A DNA stretch of 64,000 nucleotides from Oryzias latipes (Eukaryota; Chordata; Actinopteri; Beloniformes; Adrianichthyidae). Below are positions 1 to 10,180 of this stretch, in pieces. Location of the stretch: the NCBI RefSeq assembly GCF_002234675.1, contig NC_019877.2:341001-405000 (forward strand). Reading direction: 5' to 3'. The number at the start of each line of letters is the position of its first letter. The stretch's first letter is position 1. A program made the translations under genes and the position numbers. Under the pieces are notes generated by a model, which searched no databases, was not told where the DNA came from, and was given only the letters and a program-made list of their open reading frames with translations.

Positions 1-92
1 CCATCTATCCATCCATCATCCATCCATCTATCCATCCATTTATCCATCCATCCATTTTTCCTCCATCCATCCATCCATTCATCATCCATCCG
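1..92. repeat. (CCAT)n simple repeat, cut by the window edge
   Basis: Imperfect CCAT/TCCA repeats run from the first base to about position 92 and probably continue outside the window. The same pattern, offset by 8,322 bases, ends the long array at 7826-8414. Read on the minus strand it is (ATGG)n, the kind of short repeat found at the 3' tail of some fish LINEs, and a minus-strand LINE relic lies directly next to it. Confidence 0.9.
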
Positions 93-766
93 GTTGATTT
101 TAGCAGCCAAAGTGGTATGTTTGTTTTTTCTTTTGTGCATTATTTGTGTGAAGGTGTGCAATGCATGTGTTATAGTTAATCATGACTTTGGTTTTTGTTC
201 TACGATGTTGATGCGGTGTAAAGTCTGCAGAAAGAAATAACACATTAAACAGCAGAGCAAGGAACTCTAGTGCCTCTGTGTGTAACAACGACCAAGACGG
301 ATCACTTGAGACGGACTCTCTCCAGCGTGTCCTGGGTCTTCCCCAGGGCCTCCGCCTCCTCCTCAGTGGGACGGATCGATCGATCGATGGATGGATCGAT
401 GGATGGATGGATAGAAGTGGAAGTCTGCCCCCCCCCCCGCTGATGAAGAGTGGCAGTGTGTCCATCTTCTTTTTCCTGTAGTCTATGATCATTTCTTTGG
501 TCTCTGCTGTTGAGGAGGAGGTTGCTGGTTGAACACCATATAGACAGCCGTTCCACCTCATCTCTGTGGGCAGATTCTTCCCCGTCAGAGATGAGCCCCG
601 TCACTGTGGTGTCACCAGTAGACTTCACGATGGCGTTGCTGTGATGCAGGTGTGCAGTCGTATGTGTACAGCAGAGCAGAGGACTCAGTACACAACCCTG
701 GGGGAGCCGGTACTGAGGCTTAGTGCAGAGGATGTATGATGCACTCTGGCTCTCTGTCTGCGACAT
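93..766 (-). pseudogene. Decayed LINE reverse transcriptase relic
   Basis: On the minus strand a frame from about 740 down to 470 reads PQGCVLSPLL, then NAIVKSTGDTTVTGLIS, then SAHRDEVERLSIWC. This matches the reverse transcriptase palm of fish non-LTR retrotransposons, where the normal motif is FADDTT; here it is STGDTT, so the catalytic aspartate pair is lost. A second fragment near 300-360 reads RPWGRPRTRWRES, typical of the C-terminus of another LINE family, with a GATC/GATG microsatellite (about 372-412) between the two. The unit is therefore a mosaic and not functional. Positions 1-648 recur at 8323-9061. The clade was not assigned. Confidence 0.7.
372..413. repeat. (GATC/GATG)n microsatellite
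   Basis: Short GATC and GATG repeats sit inside the LINE mosaic. In the second copy the corresponding place (about 8790-8828) holds a purer GATA/GATG run, so this tract differs between the two copies. Confidence 0.85.
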
Positions 767-824
767 TTTTAGTTTCTGTTAATGCAAGGATTCTTACACA
801 TATTTAAACTCTGCAAATGAATCA

Positions 825-1289
825 ATGATTCCCACACAACTGCCAATAAAATGGTTCAAAACATTAGACTCATCCATATCAAGCTTTTTATGGAACAATA
901 AACCTGCAAGAATTAGTCTAAAAACTTTAAAATCTGCAAAAAGCTGTGGAGGATTAGAATTACCTAACTTCCACAAATACTTTCTTGCAAATAGATTACA
1001 ATACATCTTAAAATGGTTAAAAAATAATCCAGAAACCAACTCATGGTTAGACTTGGAACAGGCGTTATGTGGAAAGATCAACCTGTCAGATCTTCCATTT
1101 ATTAGCCAAACAGTTAAAAAACAGGATTGTTTCAAAAGTATTAATATTAACACCACTTTAACAGCCTGGTGGGAATTTCTTAAAATATCAAAATCATCAA
1201 TTCAACCGTGCAAAATGACACCCATCATGAACAACCCAGACATCCTTATAAACAAAAAGATTACTCACATCACTGTGAGTAATCAGTAG
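825..1289 (+). pseudogene. L1/Tx1-like ORF2 C-terminal fragment
   Basis: A 154-codon open stretch reads SSFLWNNKPARISLKTL and then GGLELPNFHKYFLANRLQ, followed by a tryptophan-bearing segment. This is the thumb/connection region that follows the reverse transcriptase palm in L1 and Tx1-like ORF2 proteins. The endonuclease and the palm with its catalytic aspartates are absent, because the insertion is truncated at its 5' end. The frame ends at a TAG just before the GC-rich 3' UTR. It cannot make an active protein. Confidence 0.75.
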
Positions 1290-1319
1290 ATGTCCCCTTA
1301 GTGCCCTACCCACCAATTT

Positions 1320-2230
1320 TAACTGCACCCCCCCCTTAGTACACCCACCCTTCCCCCCTCAATACAATACATCCCAACACAAACACACACACATGCACAC
1401 ACACACCCTCTCAAACACACGGACACACATTTTGCAAGGAAGGTGGGACCTAGGACCATCTGTCCCCTACCCCTTCCCTGGTGGGGGGTACGGGGCCCTT
1501 GGCAACGGCGGCCGTGTCCCTTGGGTGCTGTTTCCTGGGCCTGGCGGTGCTCTCTCCGCGCGGTGGGGGGGTTCACATTACATCTGAGCCGGGGGTGTCT
1601 GGTCCCTGGGGGGTGGGTTCTGGTCCTTGCCCCTGAGCGCTGGGCCCCGCCAAATTTCCAACTGTGGCCGAGCCTGGTCGGGCCATGTTTACAACACCCC
1701 TTGTGGGCCCCCTTTTTTCCCCGGGGTTCCCCCCTCCTGGGCGGGGGCGGCGGGCCCCTGCCTTGCTCCTCCCTGGACCAACCGTGGGCCGGGTGGGTGG
1801 CTGCCTGGAGTGCGGAGCGGGTCTCCCTTGGGGGGTCATGGCTCGTACCTGGGGTTGGTGCAGGGGGATGCCCGGAACTCCTGGGTGGTGATGGGATGCT
1901 CGGCTGGGGCTGTGGGCGCCTTTCTCCGGTGGGGCCCTGCGTTGGGCTCTCCCGGCGCGGCGGGGGTGCTGCTCTCCTGGTTGGGCTGGGGCGCCGCTCT
2001 CTTTCCCCCCATGCCTCCCTGCTCTCTGGCTCTGGGGGCCTCGCGGCGGTCATGCTGGCCCTGGCCTGGGTGGCGGATTTGGTCGCCCGGGGGAAGGTTG
2101 TCCCCTGCCTGTTCCCGTGTGGCGTTGGGGGGTTCCGGCTGCCGCTGCTGCTGCGGCGGGGGTCTTGGTGTGGGGATGGCTGGGCACTCTCCTTCCTTCT
2201 TTTCACATTCCACCATCCATTTTAGAAGAA
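1320..2230 (+). repeat. GC-rich LINE 3' UTR
   Basis: About 0.9 kb of strongly GC-skewed sequence, with the G-rich strand in the sense orientation of the LINE and many runs of three or more G. Long open frames exist on both strands here, but they have Pro/Gly/Arg-rich composition and no recognisable domain, so they reflect base composition. A matching GC-rich stretch occurs in the second LINE copy at about 21480-22450. Confidence 0.7.
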
Positions 2231-2835
2231 CATAAACACTCACCTGAGCACAGGTGTTAGCTCACCTTTGCATTAATAGTTTGCGTGATAGAATGAATGA
2301 AATATTTCACACTAGTTGGTTTTAAGGCATAAGTATGCGTGTGTGAACACTATCTGTTTTGTGGACATGTTGACATGTGGACATTTTTTGCAGCTAGCAG
2401 GTGTGTTGATAACATTTGAGTGTGTGCGAACAGGCCCCGCCCTTTTTGTACTACATTTGAACCGTACCGTAATGATAAACAACCAGTAAACTTGTTGCTT
2501 TGTGCTGCTTCATGGTCTTATCCCCCTTCCCCTCCTATTATCACCCTCTTACACCCCCCCCCCTCTAACATCCCTCTCTCTTCTTCCCTTCTTTCCTTTT
2601 CCGTCTGGTCCAACACCAAAGATTTTCAAACACGATTGAAATTAATAAAGTTTGGCCTCAATTACAAAAGGGGTTTATTCAGACATACCTCTGGTTTGTC
2701 AGAAGATTAATAACCCCTCTTGTTAAAGTAAAATATGTCCAACACAAGAGGCCCTCAGCTCTCATCCGTCTGCCCAGCTGTTGGACAGAACAAGTTAAAA
2801 AATAAATAAAATAAAAATTAAAAATAAAAATAAAA

Positions 2836-3670
2836 ATGTGGTCTGGTGAGGGGGGGGCTGTCAGGTGTCCTGCCTTAAATGTTCTCCTGCTTTCAACCCT
2901 GGTCAATGTCACACCCCCAAGACTCATATACTCCACTGTGATTGGTTGGTTCATCAGCTCCACGCACAACACTGAAAAACGTGTCATTCATACAAACTGG
3001 CGGGCCACATTAACATTAAACTTTCATATTTACTTGGTCTGATCTCTTCTTTGTCTTGTCTTTATTTCTGCTTTGGGTTCCTCATGTTTCACCAATTGTT
3101 GCTTTGAAAGTTTTTTGTTTGTTTTTTCTTTTCTGCTATATTTGACTGTTGAGAAGCTCAACAGGTTGACGTGTTCTGATCATCAAGTTCTCAGGATTCT
3201 GGGGTCGGTGGAGCGCTCAGAACGCTGCGTTTGGACCTCACTTTGCTCCCAGCTTCAAATTTCCCAGACACACAGTGTGTGTGTGTGTGTACTACTGTGT
3301 GTGTGCGTGTACTAGTGTGTGTGTGGGTGTACTAGTGTGTGTGTGTGTGTGTGTGTGTACTAGTGTGTTTTTGGTTGTGTGTGAAGGCAAAGCTAAAGTC
3401 AAAGAGGTTTTTCTTGAAAGACGTCTCTGTTGACCTCCTTATTGTTCTGGAGCTGTTGAGCTGCCGCCTCCTGTGATTGGTCGGCATCGGCATCATCCAG
3501 ACGTGACATTGGTGTTGCCGTCACCTTCCTTGTGGGAGGGGCTTAAACCCCCTACATCTTTAGGGATGCTCCCAAACTGGTAGAAATGTTTCAACATGTA
3601 TTTGTGTTCAGTCTAAGAATTCATAGCACTCCTGGTTTGGTTGAGGTTTTTATTTTCCAAATCATACAAA
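2836..3670. other. Gene-free stretch with a GT microsatellite
   Basis: No gene is supported. A (GT)n tract, interrupted by ACTAGTG and similar units, occupies about 3272-3385. The rest is ordinary AT/GC-mixed intergenic sequence. Confidence 0.6.
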
Positions 3671-4120
3671 CTAGATGAGCACAAACAGTGATTTGACATG
3701 AACTGAAGGGCTTTTTCCAGCGTCCACACCAACAAGATTTACTGATAGAATGCCATTTCCAGAAGAGATGATGAGGACAACAGAAACATTGGATTCCAGT
3801 GACAATAACAGGAAAATCATCAGGAGTTTCTCAGTACAGCAGGAAAAATGACAGCAAATCCAAAAATCTGATGGAAACATTCAGAAAACTGCAGTAAAAG
3901 TCCAAAGAAAAAACCACAAACCAGATGAAGAAATCAAAGAGAAAAGAAAAACCATCAAAGAGGTGATTGTCCCCATCAGCCACAGATGCAGCATGAACAC
4001 ATCTGTTCAAAGATGTCATCTGATTGTTTCAAAGAACCAAACCCTTTTCATGACAGCAGATATCATTAGCTGTTGTCTTTGTCTGGAGGCTAGAAGGTGA
4101 AATCATTTCTGTCAGACACA

Positions 4121-4126
4121 TTTATT
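4121..4126 (-). terminator. Polyadenylation signal of the lectin gene
   Basis: On the minus strand this reads AATAAA, about 68 bases after the lectin stop codon. The spacing suits a short 3' UTR and supports the lectin as a complete stand-alone gene. Confidence 0.6.
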
Positions 4127-4193
4127 TCTGTTCTCATCAAGAAGCTGAACCCACACAGGTTGTTGTTTCACCATCTAGCCCTCTAGAACCGGT

Positions 4194-4646
4194 TCACTTA
4201 GTAACTTTGATGAACAGGAACCCAAATGCATTAATTTCATTTCCTGACCTGCCCTGAACTCCAACACACATTCCAGAGCCAACATCTATTTCTTTTTCCG
4301 TAACCGAAGGCTTTTCAATCGTTACACAGATCTCACAATATCGGCCCTTGGATGTTGTGAATATAATGGCAAGCAGGCGATCTCCAGTACTGTTGGGCCA
4401 AAGAGTAAGGGTGGAAAAATATTCTCCATCCTCAAAAGTGAAAGAGTAATGATTATCACCGTCTACCCCGGCTGTTCCATATGTCTTTTGAATACCGTCA
4501 GTCATCAGGATCTGTATACCTCTCACTAGACCTTGTCCAACCCACGCATCCAGCTTTTTAAGCAGAGCTCCAGTATCTACACCATTAAAACTGAACGGGT
4601 ATCCTCCATGTCCACCAACAATGGCAATAGGTGCTACGTACGGCAT
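4194..4646 (-). CDS. Jacalin-like lectin (single-domain, fish type)
   Basis: The 150-residue product looks like one complete jacalin-type beta-prism lectin domain. The Gly-rich start IAIVGGHGGYPFSF (residues 7-20) matches the glycine loop that helps form the sugar site in this family. The C-terminal block VGSGMCVGVQGRSG followed by INAFGFLFI is the family's closing strand signature. A close family comparison is the N-terminal lectin domain of fish aerolysin-like proteins of the Dln1/natterin-like type; here the frame stops after VTK, followed by a polyadenylation signal, so no pore-forming domain is encoded. There is no signal peptide. The ATG sits 21 bases into exon 2, after a good acceptor. 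By family knowledge it should bind mannose-type glycans, perhaps in innate defence; that role is inference. Confidence 0.8.
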   Translation of the reverse strand: MPYVAPIAIVGGHGGYPFSFNGVDTGALLKKLDAWVGQGLVRGIQILMTDGIQKTYGTAGVDGDNHYSFTFEDGEYFSTLTLWPNSTGDRLLAIIFTTSKGRYCEICVTIEKPSVTEKEIDVGSGMCVGVQGRSGNEINAFGFLFIKVTK

Positions 4647-4667
4647 GTTGTCGTTGACTTGAAACGT
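4647..4667 (-). other. 5' UTR part of lectin exon 2
   Basis: On the minus strand a pyrimidine-rich acceptor (TTTTCTATTTTAG) ends at 4668, so exon 2 begins at 4667, with 21 bases of 5' UTR before the start codon at 4646. Confidence 0.55.
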
Positions 4668-5110
4668 CTAAAATAGAAAAAAAATGTCTTCTTTTAGAAT
4701 GACAGTTAATGAAGATAAAGAAGCAGATATTTTGCTTTGTTCATTATAAAAACACAGCAGAACCAAATGACTTTTTCAAACTTGATCCATTTGACAAACC
4801 TGAGCTTGTTGCAAAAGGAGCAAAAGTTTCTTCCCTTAGACTTCTGGGAGAAGTTGTTTCCTCTGAAGACGGTCTGGAGCAGGACCAGACTGAAAAAGAT
4901 TAGAAAATCCAACAATCTTAACCAACTCATAGCCTAAAACACACCAAGATCCTAACATTTGTCTGTAGAAAATACACAAAAACCAAGAACTTTCTAAAGA
5001 ACTAAAACAGGACAAAGACCACAGCATCATTTGAAAGAAATGGAGACATTCTAGAAGAACGTTTGATGAAAAAATCAAATGAATGAAAGCATGACATCAA
5101 GAAAACTCAC

Positions 5111-5155
5111 CAGAGCAGCTGAAGCTGAAGTTCTGCTGGTTGAGGCTGAGTCTCA
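5111..5155 (-). other. Probable non-coding exon 1 of the lectin gene
   Basis: On the minus strand the sequence CAGCTGCTCTG is followed by GTGAGT, a strong splice donor with the last exon base at 5111. Splicing to 4667 gives a two-exon transcript. The upstream edge is a guess. A short upstream ATG at about 5153 opens a frame that runs past the splice junction but is not the lectin frame. Confidence 0.5.
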
Positions 5156-5166
5156 TCCTTAAATCA
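5156..5166 (-). promoter_or_regulatory. Possible TATA-like box of the lectin gene
   Basis: On the minus strand GATTTAAGG lies about 30-40 bases before the inferred exon 1 body, and a GGGCGGGGC-type GC box is found just upstream (about 5177-5186, read on either strand). The arrangement suits a small regulated promoter, but no transcript evidence is available. Confidence 0.35.
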
Positions 5167-5186
5167 GACTCAAAGTGGGCGGGGCT

Positions 5187-5817
5187 CACAGAGAACTTTG
5201 TTCCATCTCGTCAAGATATCAGGTCCGTTCTTTAAAACCAGTTTCTGTTTTTCTCAGTAAAACTAAATCTTGTTCAGACTCCTCACTGTCTTATGTTGTG
5301 CAATATCGTATCCAGATGTTCCTCTTTCATCAGTTCCAAAGTAGACCATGACTCCTGGAGCCACCTGTAATGACCTGAACACCTTTGGGGTCAAACATGG
5401 TGTCTGTTCACGGACAAACCATGGCGAGGTCCAACAAGAGAACGCAGCTCCGGTTCAGAGCAGGGAGGCCGTTCACATCACATCTTTCTGGCCGCCACTG
5501 TTGTTCCCCACATGGGCATTAAAGTCCACATGGTTGAACTGGGGGCTGGAGAGTAAGACCACACAGACAGCTCCCTCACACCTGCAGCAACTCCAGAATG
5601 TGGAAAATCCAACCCGTCTGGAGGGATTGAGATCCAGAGCCCAGGCTGCAGGTGGAGGGAGACCCGACTCTATTCATTCATTTACTCGTTCAGTCATCCA
5701 GTCATTTATTCCATCCCTTTTCATTACATTTCTTTCATTGTCCACTCTCGGACCAACCTAATGTCAGCCGTTTGATCCTCGTATGATTTTTTTCTAAAGG
5801 TAGTTTGCCATGTCTGG
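5187..5817. other. Gene-free stretch
   Basis: Open frames of up to 137 codons occur but show no domain, and composition does not suggest coding. A few ATTCATTC-type repeats occur near 5674-5740. Confidence 0.5.
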
Positions 5818-6450
5818 GTGGGTGGAGTCTCCCTGCCCCAGGTGGAGGAGTTTCAATATCTTGGGGTCTTGTTCACGAGTAAGGGAATATCAGAGCGTGA
5901 GATTGACAGGCGGATCGGGGCAGCGTCGGTAGTTATGTGGTCATTGTACTGGTCCATTATGGCGAAGAGAGAGCTGAGCCAAAAAGCAAAGCTCTCAATT
6001 TACCGGTCGATCTTCCTTCCGATACATGAGCTCTGGGTCATGACCCAAAGAACCAGGTCCAGAACACAAGCGGCTGAAATGAGCTTCCTCCATAGGGTGG
6101 CTGGACGCTCCCTTAGAGATAAGGGGAGAGGAGTTTCGTCACCCGGAGAGAGCTCAGAGTAGAAAAGTTTCCAGAGGAGCCAGTTGAGGCGGCTAGGACA
6201 TCGAGTCCGGATTCCTTCTGGACGCCTTCCTGGAGAGGTGTCCCAGGTATGTCCCGCTTGGCGGAGGCTCCAGGGAAGACCCAAGACACGCTGGAGAAAC
6301 TACATCTCTGGACTGGCCTGGGTACGTCTCGGGGTCCCCCCGGAGGAGCTGGAGGAAGTGGCTGGGGTGAGGGAAGTCTGTGGATATTTGCTTAGACCGC
6401 TGTCCCCGTGACCCAGTCCTGGATGAGAGGAAGAAGATGGATGGATATTC
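5818..6450 (+). pseudogene. LINE ORF2 C-terminal relic with short GATG tail
   Basis: Two open stretches in different frames make one broken LINE C-terminus. The first (5818-6162) reads LPQVEEFQYLGVLFTSKG, then EIDRRIGAAS, then KRELSQKAKLSIYRSI. The second (6184-6411) reads GRLPGEVSQVCPAWRR, then GRPKTRWRNYISGLAW. These are the post-RT segments of a common fish LINE family. The frame break lies near 6160, where RVEPLL-type residues would be expected. The relic ends in GATGGATGG at about 6437-6446, the expected short tail. The clade was not assigned with confidence. Confidence 0.75.
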
Positions 6451-7369
6451 TGTTTAAGTGAAGCTTTAATAAAGCTATTTTTGTCATTTCTGTTTTTAGT
6501 TGAAAAGAATCCCTGAATCCATGTTTAGATGTTTTCTTCTTAAAAACTGTGTTTTCTGGTCTTCAATCAAATGTTGAAGTTCATTCAATAAACTAAAAGG
6601 ATGAATCCGTCCGAAAGAGTCCATTTCATACAGATGATGACGACGTCCCAAAAGACCTTAAAGACAAATTGGAGGAATATTTTTGATGCTGAAAAAGTCA
6701 ATGAAGCTTTTTTTTAAAAGCACAACTTTAAAAGTTCTATTTCATTTCAGGACATAAGAATGTTTTTTTAACATTTGCTGAAGTAGGATTTCTGTCAAAC
6801 CAAGTTCTGTTGCTGCTTGAGGCTTCATTAGTGAAAGTTGAATCACTAAACTTGTTCAAATGTTTCAAATCTGTTCACTTCAACTCTCTTCAGTCCAGCA
6901 GGATCTCACTGATGATTCCTAATGATTCCAGAGACATAAAGTAGACTCTTTTGAGACTTTAAACCCCATTTTAGAAGAAAAAAGATTAAATCTTTGTGTT
7001 TTTAAACTTTTCTGTCAGTTGGTTTATTCCAACGTGATGACAAAGACTTCCTGACGTCACAGGACTGTAATCTGTGTTCGGGATAGACGTTTGGTCTTCT
7101 GTGGAACTGATGAAACAGCAACGTCTGTTTCTTTGCATTGCACAACAGTAAAACAGAATCACGTTGAAATGTGAAAAAAAGTTTGTTCTTCAGAAAAACA
7201 ACAGAAACTGGTTTTCAAAATGTTTCTGATGCCCTGAAGGTTGGAAAGAAGTTCATTGGAAAACATGGGACATTTTGGAGCCACTCTGATTTCTTCCAAA
7301 TGTTCTCATGAAACATTGTGAAAAATCAACTACACCTATCAAAAAGATAGGATTTACTATCAGCCAAGT
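6451..7369. other. Gene-free AT-rich stretch
   Basis: No coding frame, RNA gene or repeat family is recognised. The sequence is AT-rich with short homopolymers. Confidence 0.5.
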
Positions 7370-7765
7370 AGAAGAGAACATCACAATGTCACACTGGTCT
7401 GCAGTCAGTCCAGAACGCAGCAGCATGACTGGTAACTGGAACATCCAGAACTCATCATTCTGGACTCTGTTCACTTTACTGACTTCCTGTTCATTTCAGA
7501 ATTCTATAGAAACTTTTTCTGCTTGTTTTTAAAGCTTTTCGTGGCTTTTAGTGCTCAGTGGTTGGTGGGATTTCACTTTCTTTTATTTGTTTTATTGTGT
7601 TTTTATCTGTCTTTTATTGCTGACTGCCTTTTGTAATTTTATTGTTTTTTTTTATTCTTAATTTACTTATTTTTAAAATGTCTTCTGTCTTTTATTGTTA
7701 AGCACTTTGGTGCACCTAAAGGAATTGGAGAGTAGAAATAAAGCTTCATTCATTCACAAAATTAA
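7370..7765 (+). pseudogene. L2/CR1-like LINE 3' end relic
   Basis: From about 7394 a broken frame reads TGLQSVQNAAA, stop, LVTGTSRTHH, then LPVHFRI and LLVFKAF. This follows the C-terminal pattern of L2-type LINE reverse transcriptases (QSVQNAAARL...LHWLPV). Two or more in-frame stops are present. A 3' UTR-like segment follows with AAGCACTTTGG, common before the tail in such elements, and ends near 7765. Confidence 0.55.
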
Positions 7766-7825
7766 ATGATATTTGGTTACAACACAAGTATCTTTTTTAC
7801 TTTTCAGGTTTTTTTGCAGATGTTC

Positions 7826-8414
7826 CATCCATCCATATATCCATCCATCCATGCATCCATCCATCCATCCATCCATCCATCCATCCATCCATTCATCATC
7901 CATCCATCCATCCATCCATCCATATATCCATCCATCATCCATCCATCCATCCATCCATCCATCCATCCATCCATCCATTCATCATCCATTCATCCATCCA
8001 TCCATTCATCATCCATCCATCCATCCATCCATCCATCCATCCATCATCCATCCATCCATCCATTCATCATCCATTCATTCATCCATCCATCCATTCATCA
8101 TCCATCCATCCATCCATCCATCCACCCATCCATCCATCCATCATCCATCCATCCATTCATCATCCATTCATTCATCCATCCATCTATCCCTTTTTCATCC
8201 ATCCATCCATCCACCCATCCACCCATCCATTCATCATCCATCCATCCATCCATCATCCATCCACCCATCCATTCATCATCCTTCCATCCATCCATCCACC
8301 CATCCATTCATCATCAATCCATCCATCTATCCATCCATCATCCATCCATCTATCCATCCATTTATCCATCCATCCATTTTTCCTCCATCCATCCATCCAT
8401 TCATCATCCATCCG
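7826..8414. repeat. (CCAT)n array of about 0.6 kb
   Basis: Long CCAT/TCCA array with interspersed CATT, ATCATC and CACC variants. It produces open frames in several phases that read PSIHPSIH or MDGWMDGW; these are artefacts of the repeat. It lies directly downstream, on the minus strand, of the LINE relic at 8415-9060, so it may be an expanded LINE tail. Confidence 0.95.
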
Positions 8415-9061
8415 GTTGATTTTAGCAGCCAAAGTGGTATGTTTGTTTTTTCTTTTGTGCATTATTTGTGTGAAGGTGTGCAATGCATGTGTTATAGTTA
8501 ATCATGACTTTGGTTTTTGTTCTACGATGTTGATGCGGTGTAAAGTCTGCAGAAAGAAGTAACACATTAAACAGCAGAGCAAGGAACTCTAGTGCCTCTG
8601 TGTGTAATAACGACCAAGACGGATCACTTGAGACGGACTCTCTCCAGCGTGTCCTGGGTCTTCCCCAGGGCCTCCGTCCAGTGGGACATGCCCAAAACAC
8701 CTCCCCATGGAGGCATTCAGACCAGATGCCAGAGCGACTGGCTCCTCTGGATGTGGAGGAGAAGCGGCTCTACTCTGAGATCTCCCAGATAGATAGATGG
8801 ATGGATGGATGGATGGATGGATGGATGGAAGTGGACGTCTGCCCCCCCCCCGCTGATGAAGAGTGGCAGTGTGTCCATCTTCTTTTTCCTGTAGTCTATG
8901 ATCATTTCTTTGGTCTCTGCTGTTGAGGAGGAGGTTGCTGGTTGAACACCATATAGACAGCCGTTCCACCTCATCTCTGTGGGCAGATTCTTCCCCGTCA
9001 GAGATGAGCCCCGTCACTGTGGTGTCACCAGTAGACTTCACGATGGCGTTGCTGTGATGCA
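8323..9061 (-). repeat. Second copy of the 1-648 LINE mosaic
   Basis: Positions 8323-8674 match 1-352 almost base for base (offset 8,322), and 8828-9060 match about 415-647 (offset 8,413). The middle differs: this copy keeps about 115 bases (8676-8790) that read on the minus strand as DLRVEPLLLHIQRSQ and GMSHWTEALGKTQDT, a LINE C-terminal piece lost from the first copy. Homology stops at GATGCA, exactly where the palindrome starts. Confidence 0.85.
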
Positions 9062-9349
9062 ATCTGAAAAATATGATATTAAGCTGGCTGCTTCGCCAAA
9101 AGCACTTACCTTTAGCTCGTAGCATAACAACAATAGCAGTACGTCACGTTTCCCAGCATGCTTTGCTGCCAATCAATGGCCAATCACCGTGTCCCTGTGA
9201 CCAAGGTCTAACAACAAGACCAATGATTGGCCAGTGATTGGCAGCAAAGCACGCTGGGAAACGTGACGTAGTGCTATTGTTGTTATGCTACGAGCTAAAG
9301 GTAAGTGCTTTTGGCGAAGCAGCCAGCTTAATATCATATTTTTCAGATT
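9061..9349. repeat. Near-perfect inverted repeat, 126-bp arms
   Basis: The left arm 9061-9186 is the reverse complement of the right arm 9224-9349 with about three mismatches, around a 37-base spacer. The right arm continues into unrelated sequence (9350 onward), whereas the left arm ends exactly where the homology to 1-648 ends. The right arm contains GGTAAGTGC and a TTTTTCAG, which resemble a donor and an acceptor site, but no gene is supported. Confidence 0.9.
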
Positions 9350-10062
9350 TTCATCGAGACAATAACAGATCGACCATTCTTGCTATTATTTTTAACCCTA
9401 TTGAATGCTCACAGAGACACGAAAGTAGCGGCTGGAAGCGGCTTTTGCAGCAAGATGACCGGAGGGCGTACCATATCACCATGTGAATGAACGTGAATAC
9501 GATGGATGCTTTTGTGCTTTTTAAAATAAATAAATCTGTTCTCTAAACATCCTCCGTGTCTTCAATGCAATGTAATGAGACACACACAGACAGAAATGTG
9601 AAGGTATCTGCTGTAAATCTATGACGTAAATTAATAACAGGATCAATGATCGGCTAGTCAGTTAGCATGTAGCCTAATGGCCTTCGAATGTAAAGCAACT
9701 GACTGTTAAAGTTAATAAAAGACAAGTCCTGAATATTATTATTCCTGTTCGACCCTAAACTACCATATCAGCTGTCTGACAACAGACCAGCCAGTTGCCC
9801 AAATGCCGGCATACATCAAAGAGCTCTGCGGCGGCGCTAGTAGTAGCCTAGCAGGAGCTATCGTATGACAAAGCAGCCTAGTTATCATAAATCTTTTGAT
9901 ATTTTTCTTATATTCATTGAGACGGTAATAAAGTGATCATTTTTGTTTTTCATGTTCCTTTTTTGAACAAATATGGGTCACAGAGACACGGAAGTTACCG
10001 CTGAAAGCGGCTTTTGCCGGCGTACAGAGAGCATATCCGCGTGTATGACTTATGACGTGAAT
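9340..10062 (+). repeat. Locally duplicated block (two diverged copies)
   Basis: A block at about 9340-9510 resembles 9880-10055. Shared landmarks in order are TTCATYGAGAC, CACAGAGACACG, AAGYRGC and AGCGGCTTTTGC. The copies lie about 550 bases apart in the same orientation and have diverged. Neither contains a supported gene; a frame of 82 codons at 9238-9486 is not conserved in the second copy. Confidence 0.6.
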
Positions 10063-10180
10063 AATTATTGCGTTCGAACGGATTAATTATTGCGTTCGCA
10101 CGACATAATTATTGCATTCGCACGAGTTAATCATTTCGAGGGAACGGAATAGTATTTCGTGCGAACGACATAATAACCTG
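10062..10180. repeat. Short AATTATT-CGTTCGCACGA tandem repeats
   Basis: Four to five imperfect units of about 22 bases, centred on TAATTATTGCGTTCGCACG, follow the duplicated block, some partly inverted (TCGTGCGAACGACATAAT). Such subterminal repeats are reminiscent of fish ISL2EU-type DNA transposons, but no transposase is seen. Confidence 0.6.

Larger units (their letters stand above)
770..2835 (+). mobile_element. 5'-truncated L1/Tx1-like LINE (C-terminal RT piece, GC-rich 3' UTR, A-rich tail)
   Basis: The element begins within ORF2 (825-1289), continues into a GC-rich 3' UTR (about 1320-2230), then a region resembling 22660-22965, and ends in an A-rich tail (about 2797-2835). Shared phrases between the two copies include GTCCAACACAA, CCTTCAGCTCT or CCCTCAGCTCT, and GACAGAACAAGTT just before the tail. 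No target-site duplication was found here, so the 5' boundary is approximate. Confidence 0.75.

Noticed and set aside
1319..2243. Pro/Arg-rich minus frame of 295 codons and plus frames of about 200-260 codons
   Set aside because: GC-rich LINE 3' UTR; composition explains the lack of stops.
7826..8414. CRISPR-like array
   Set aside because: Tandem simple repeat without unique spacers, in a vertebrate genome.
7754..8501. Open frames reading HPSIHPSI or MDGWMDGW
   Set aside because: Pure products of the CCAT microsatellite.
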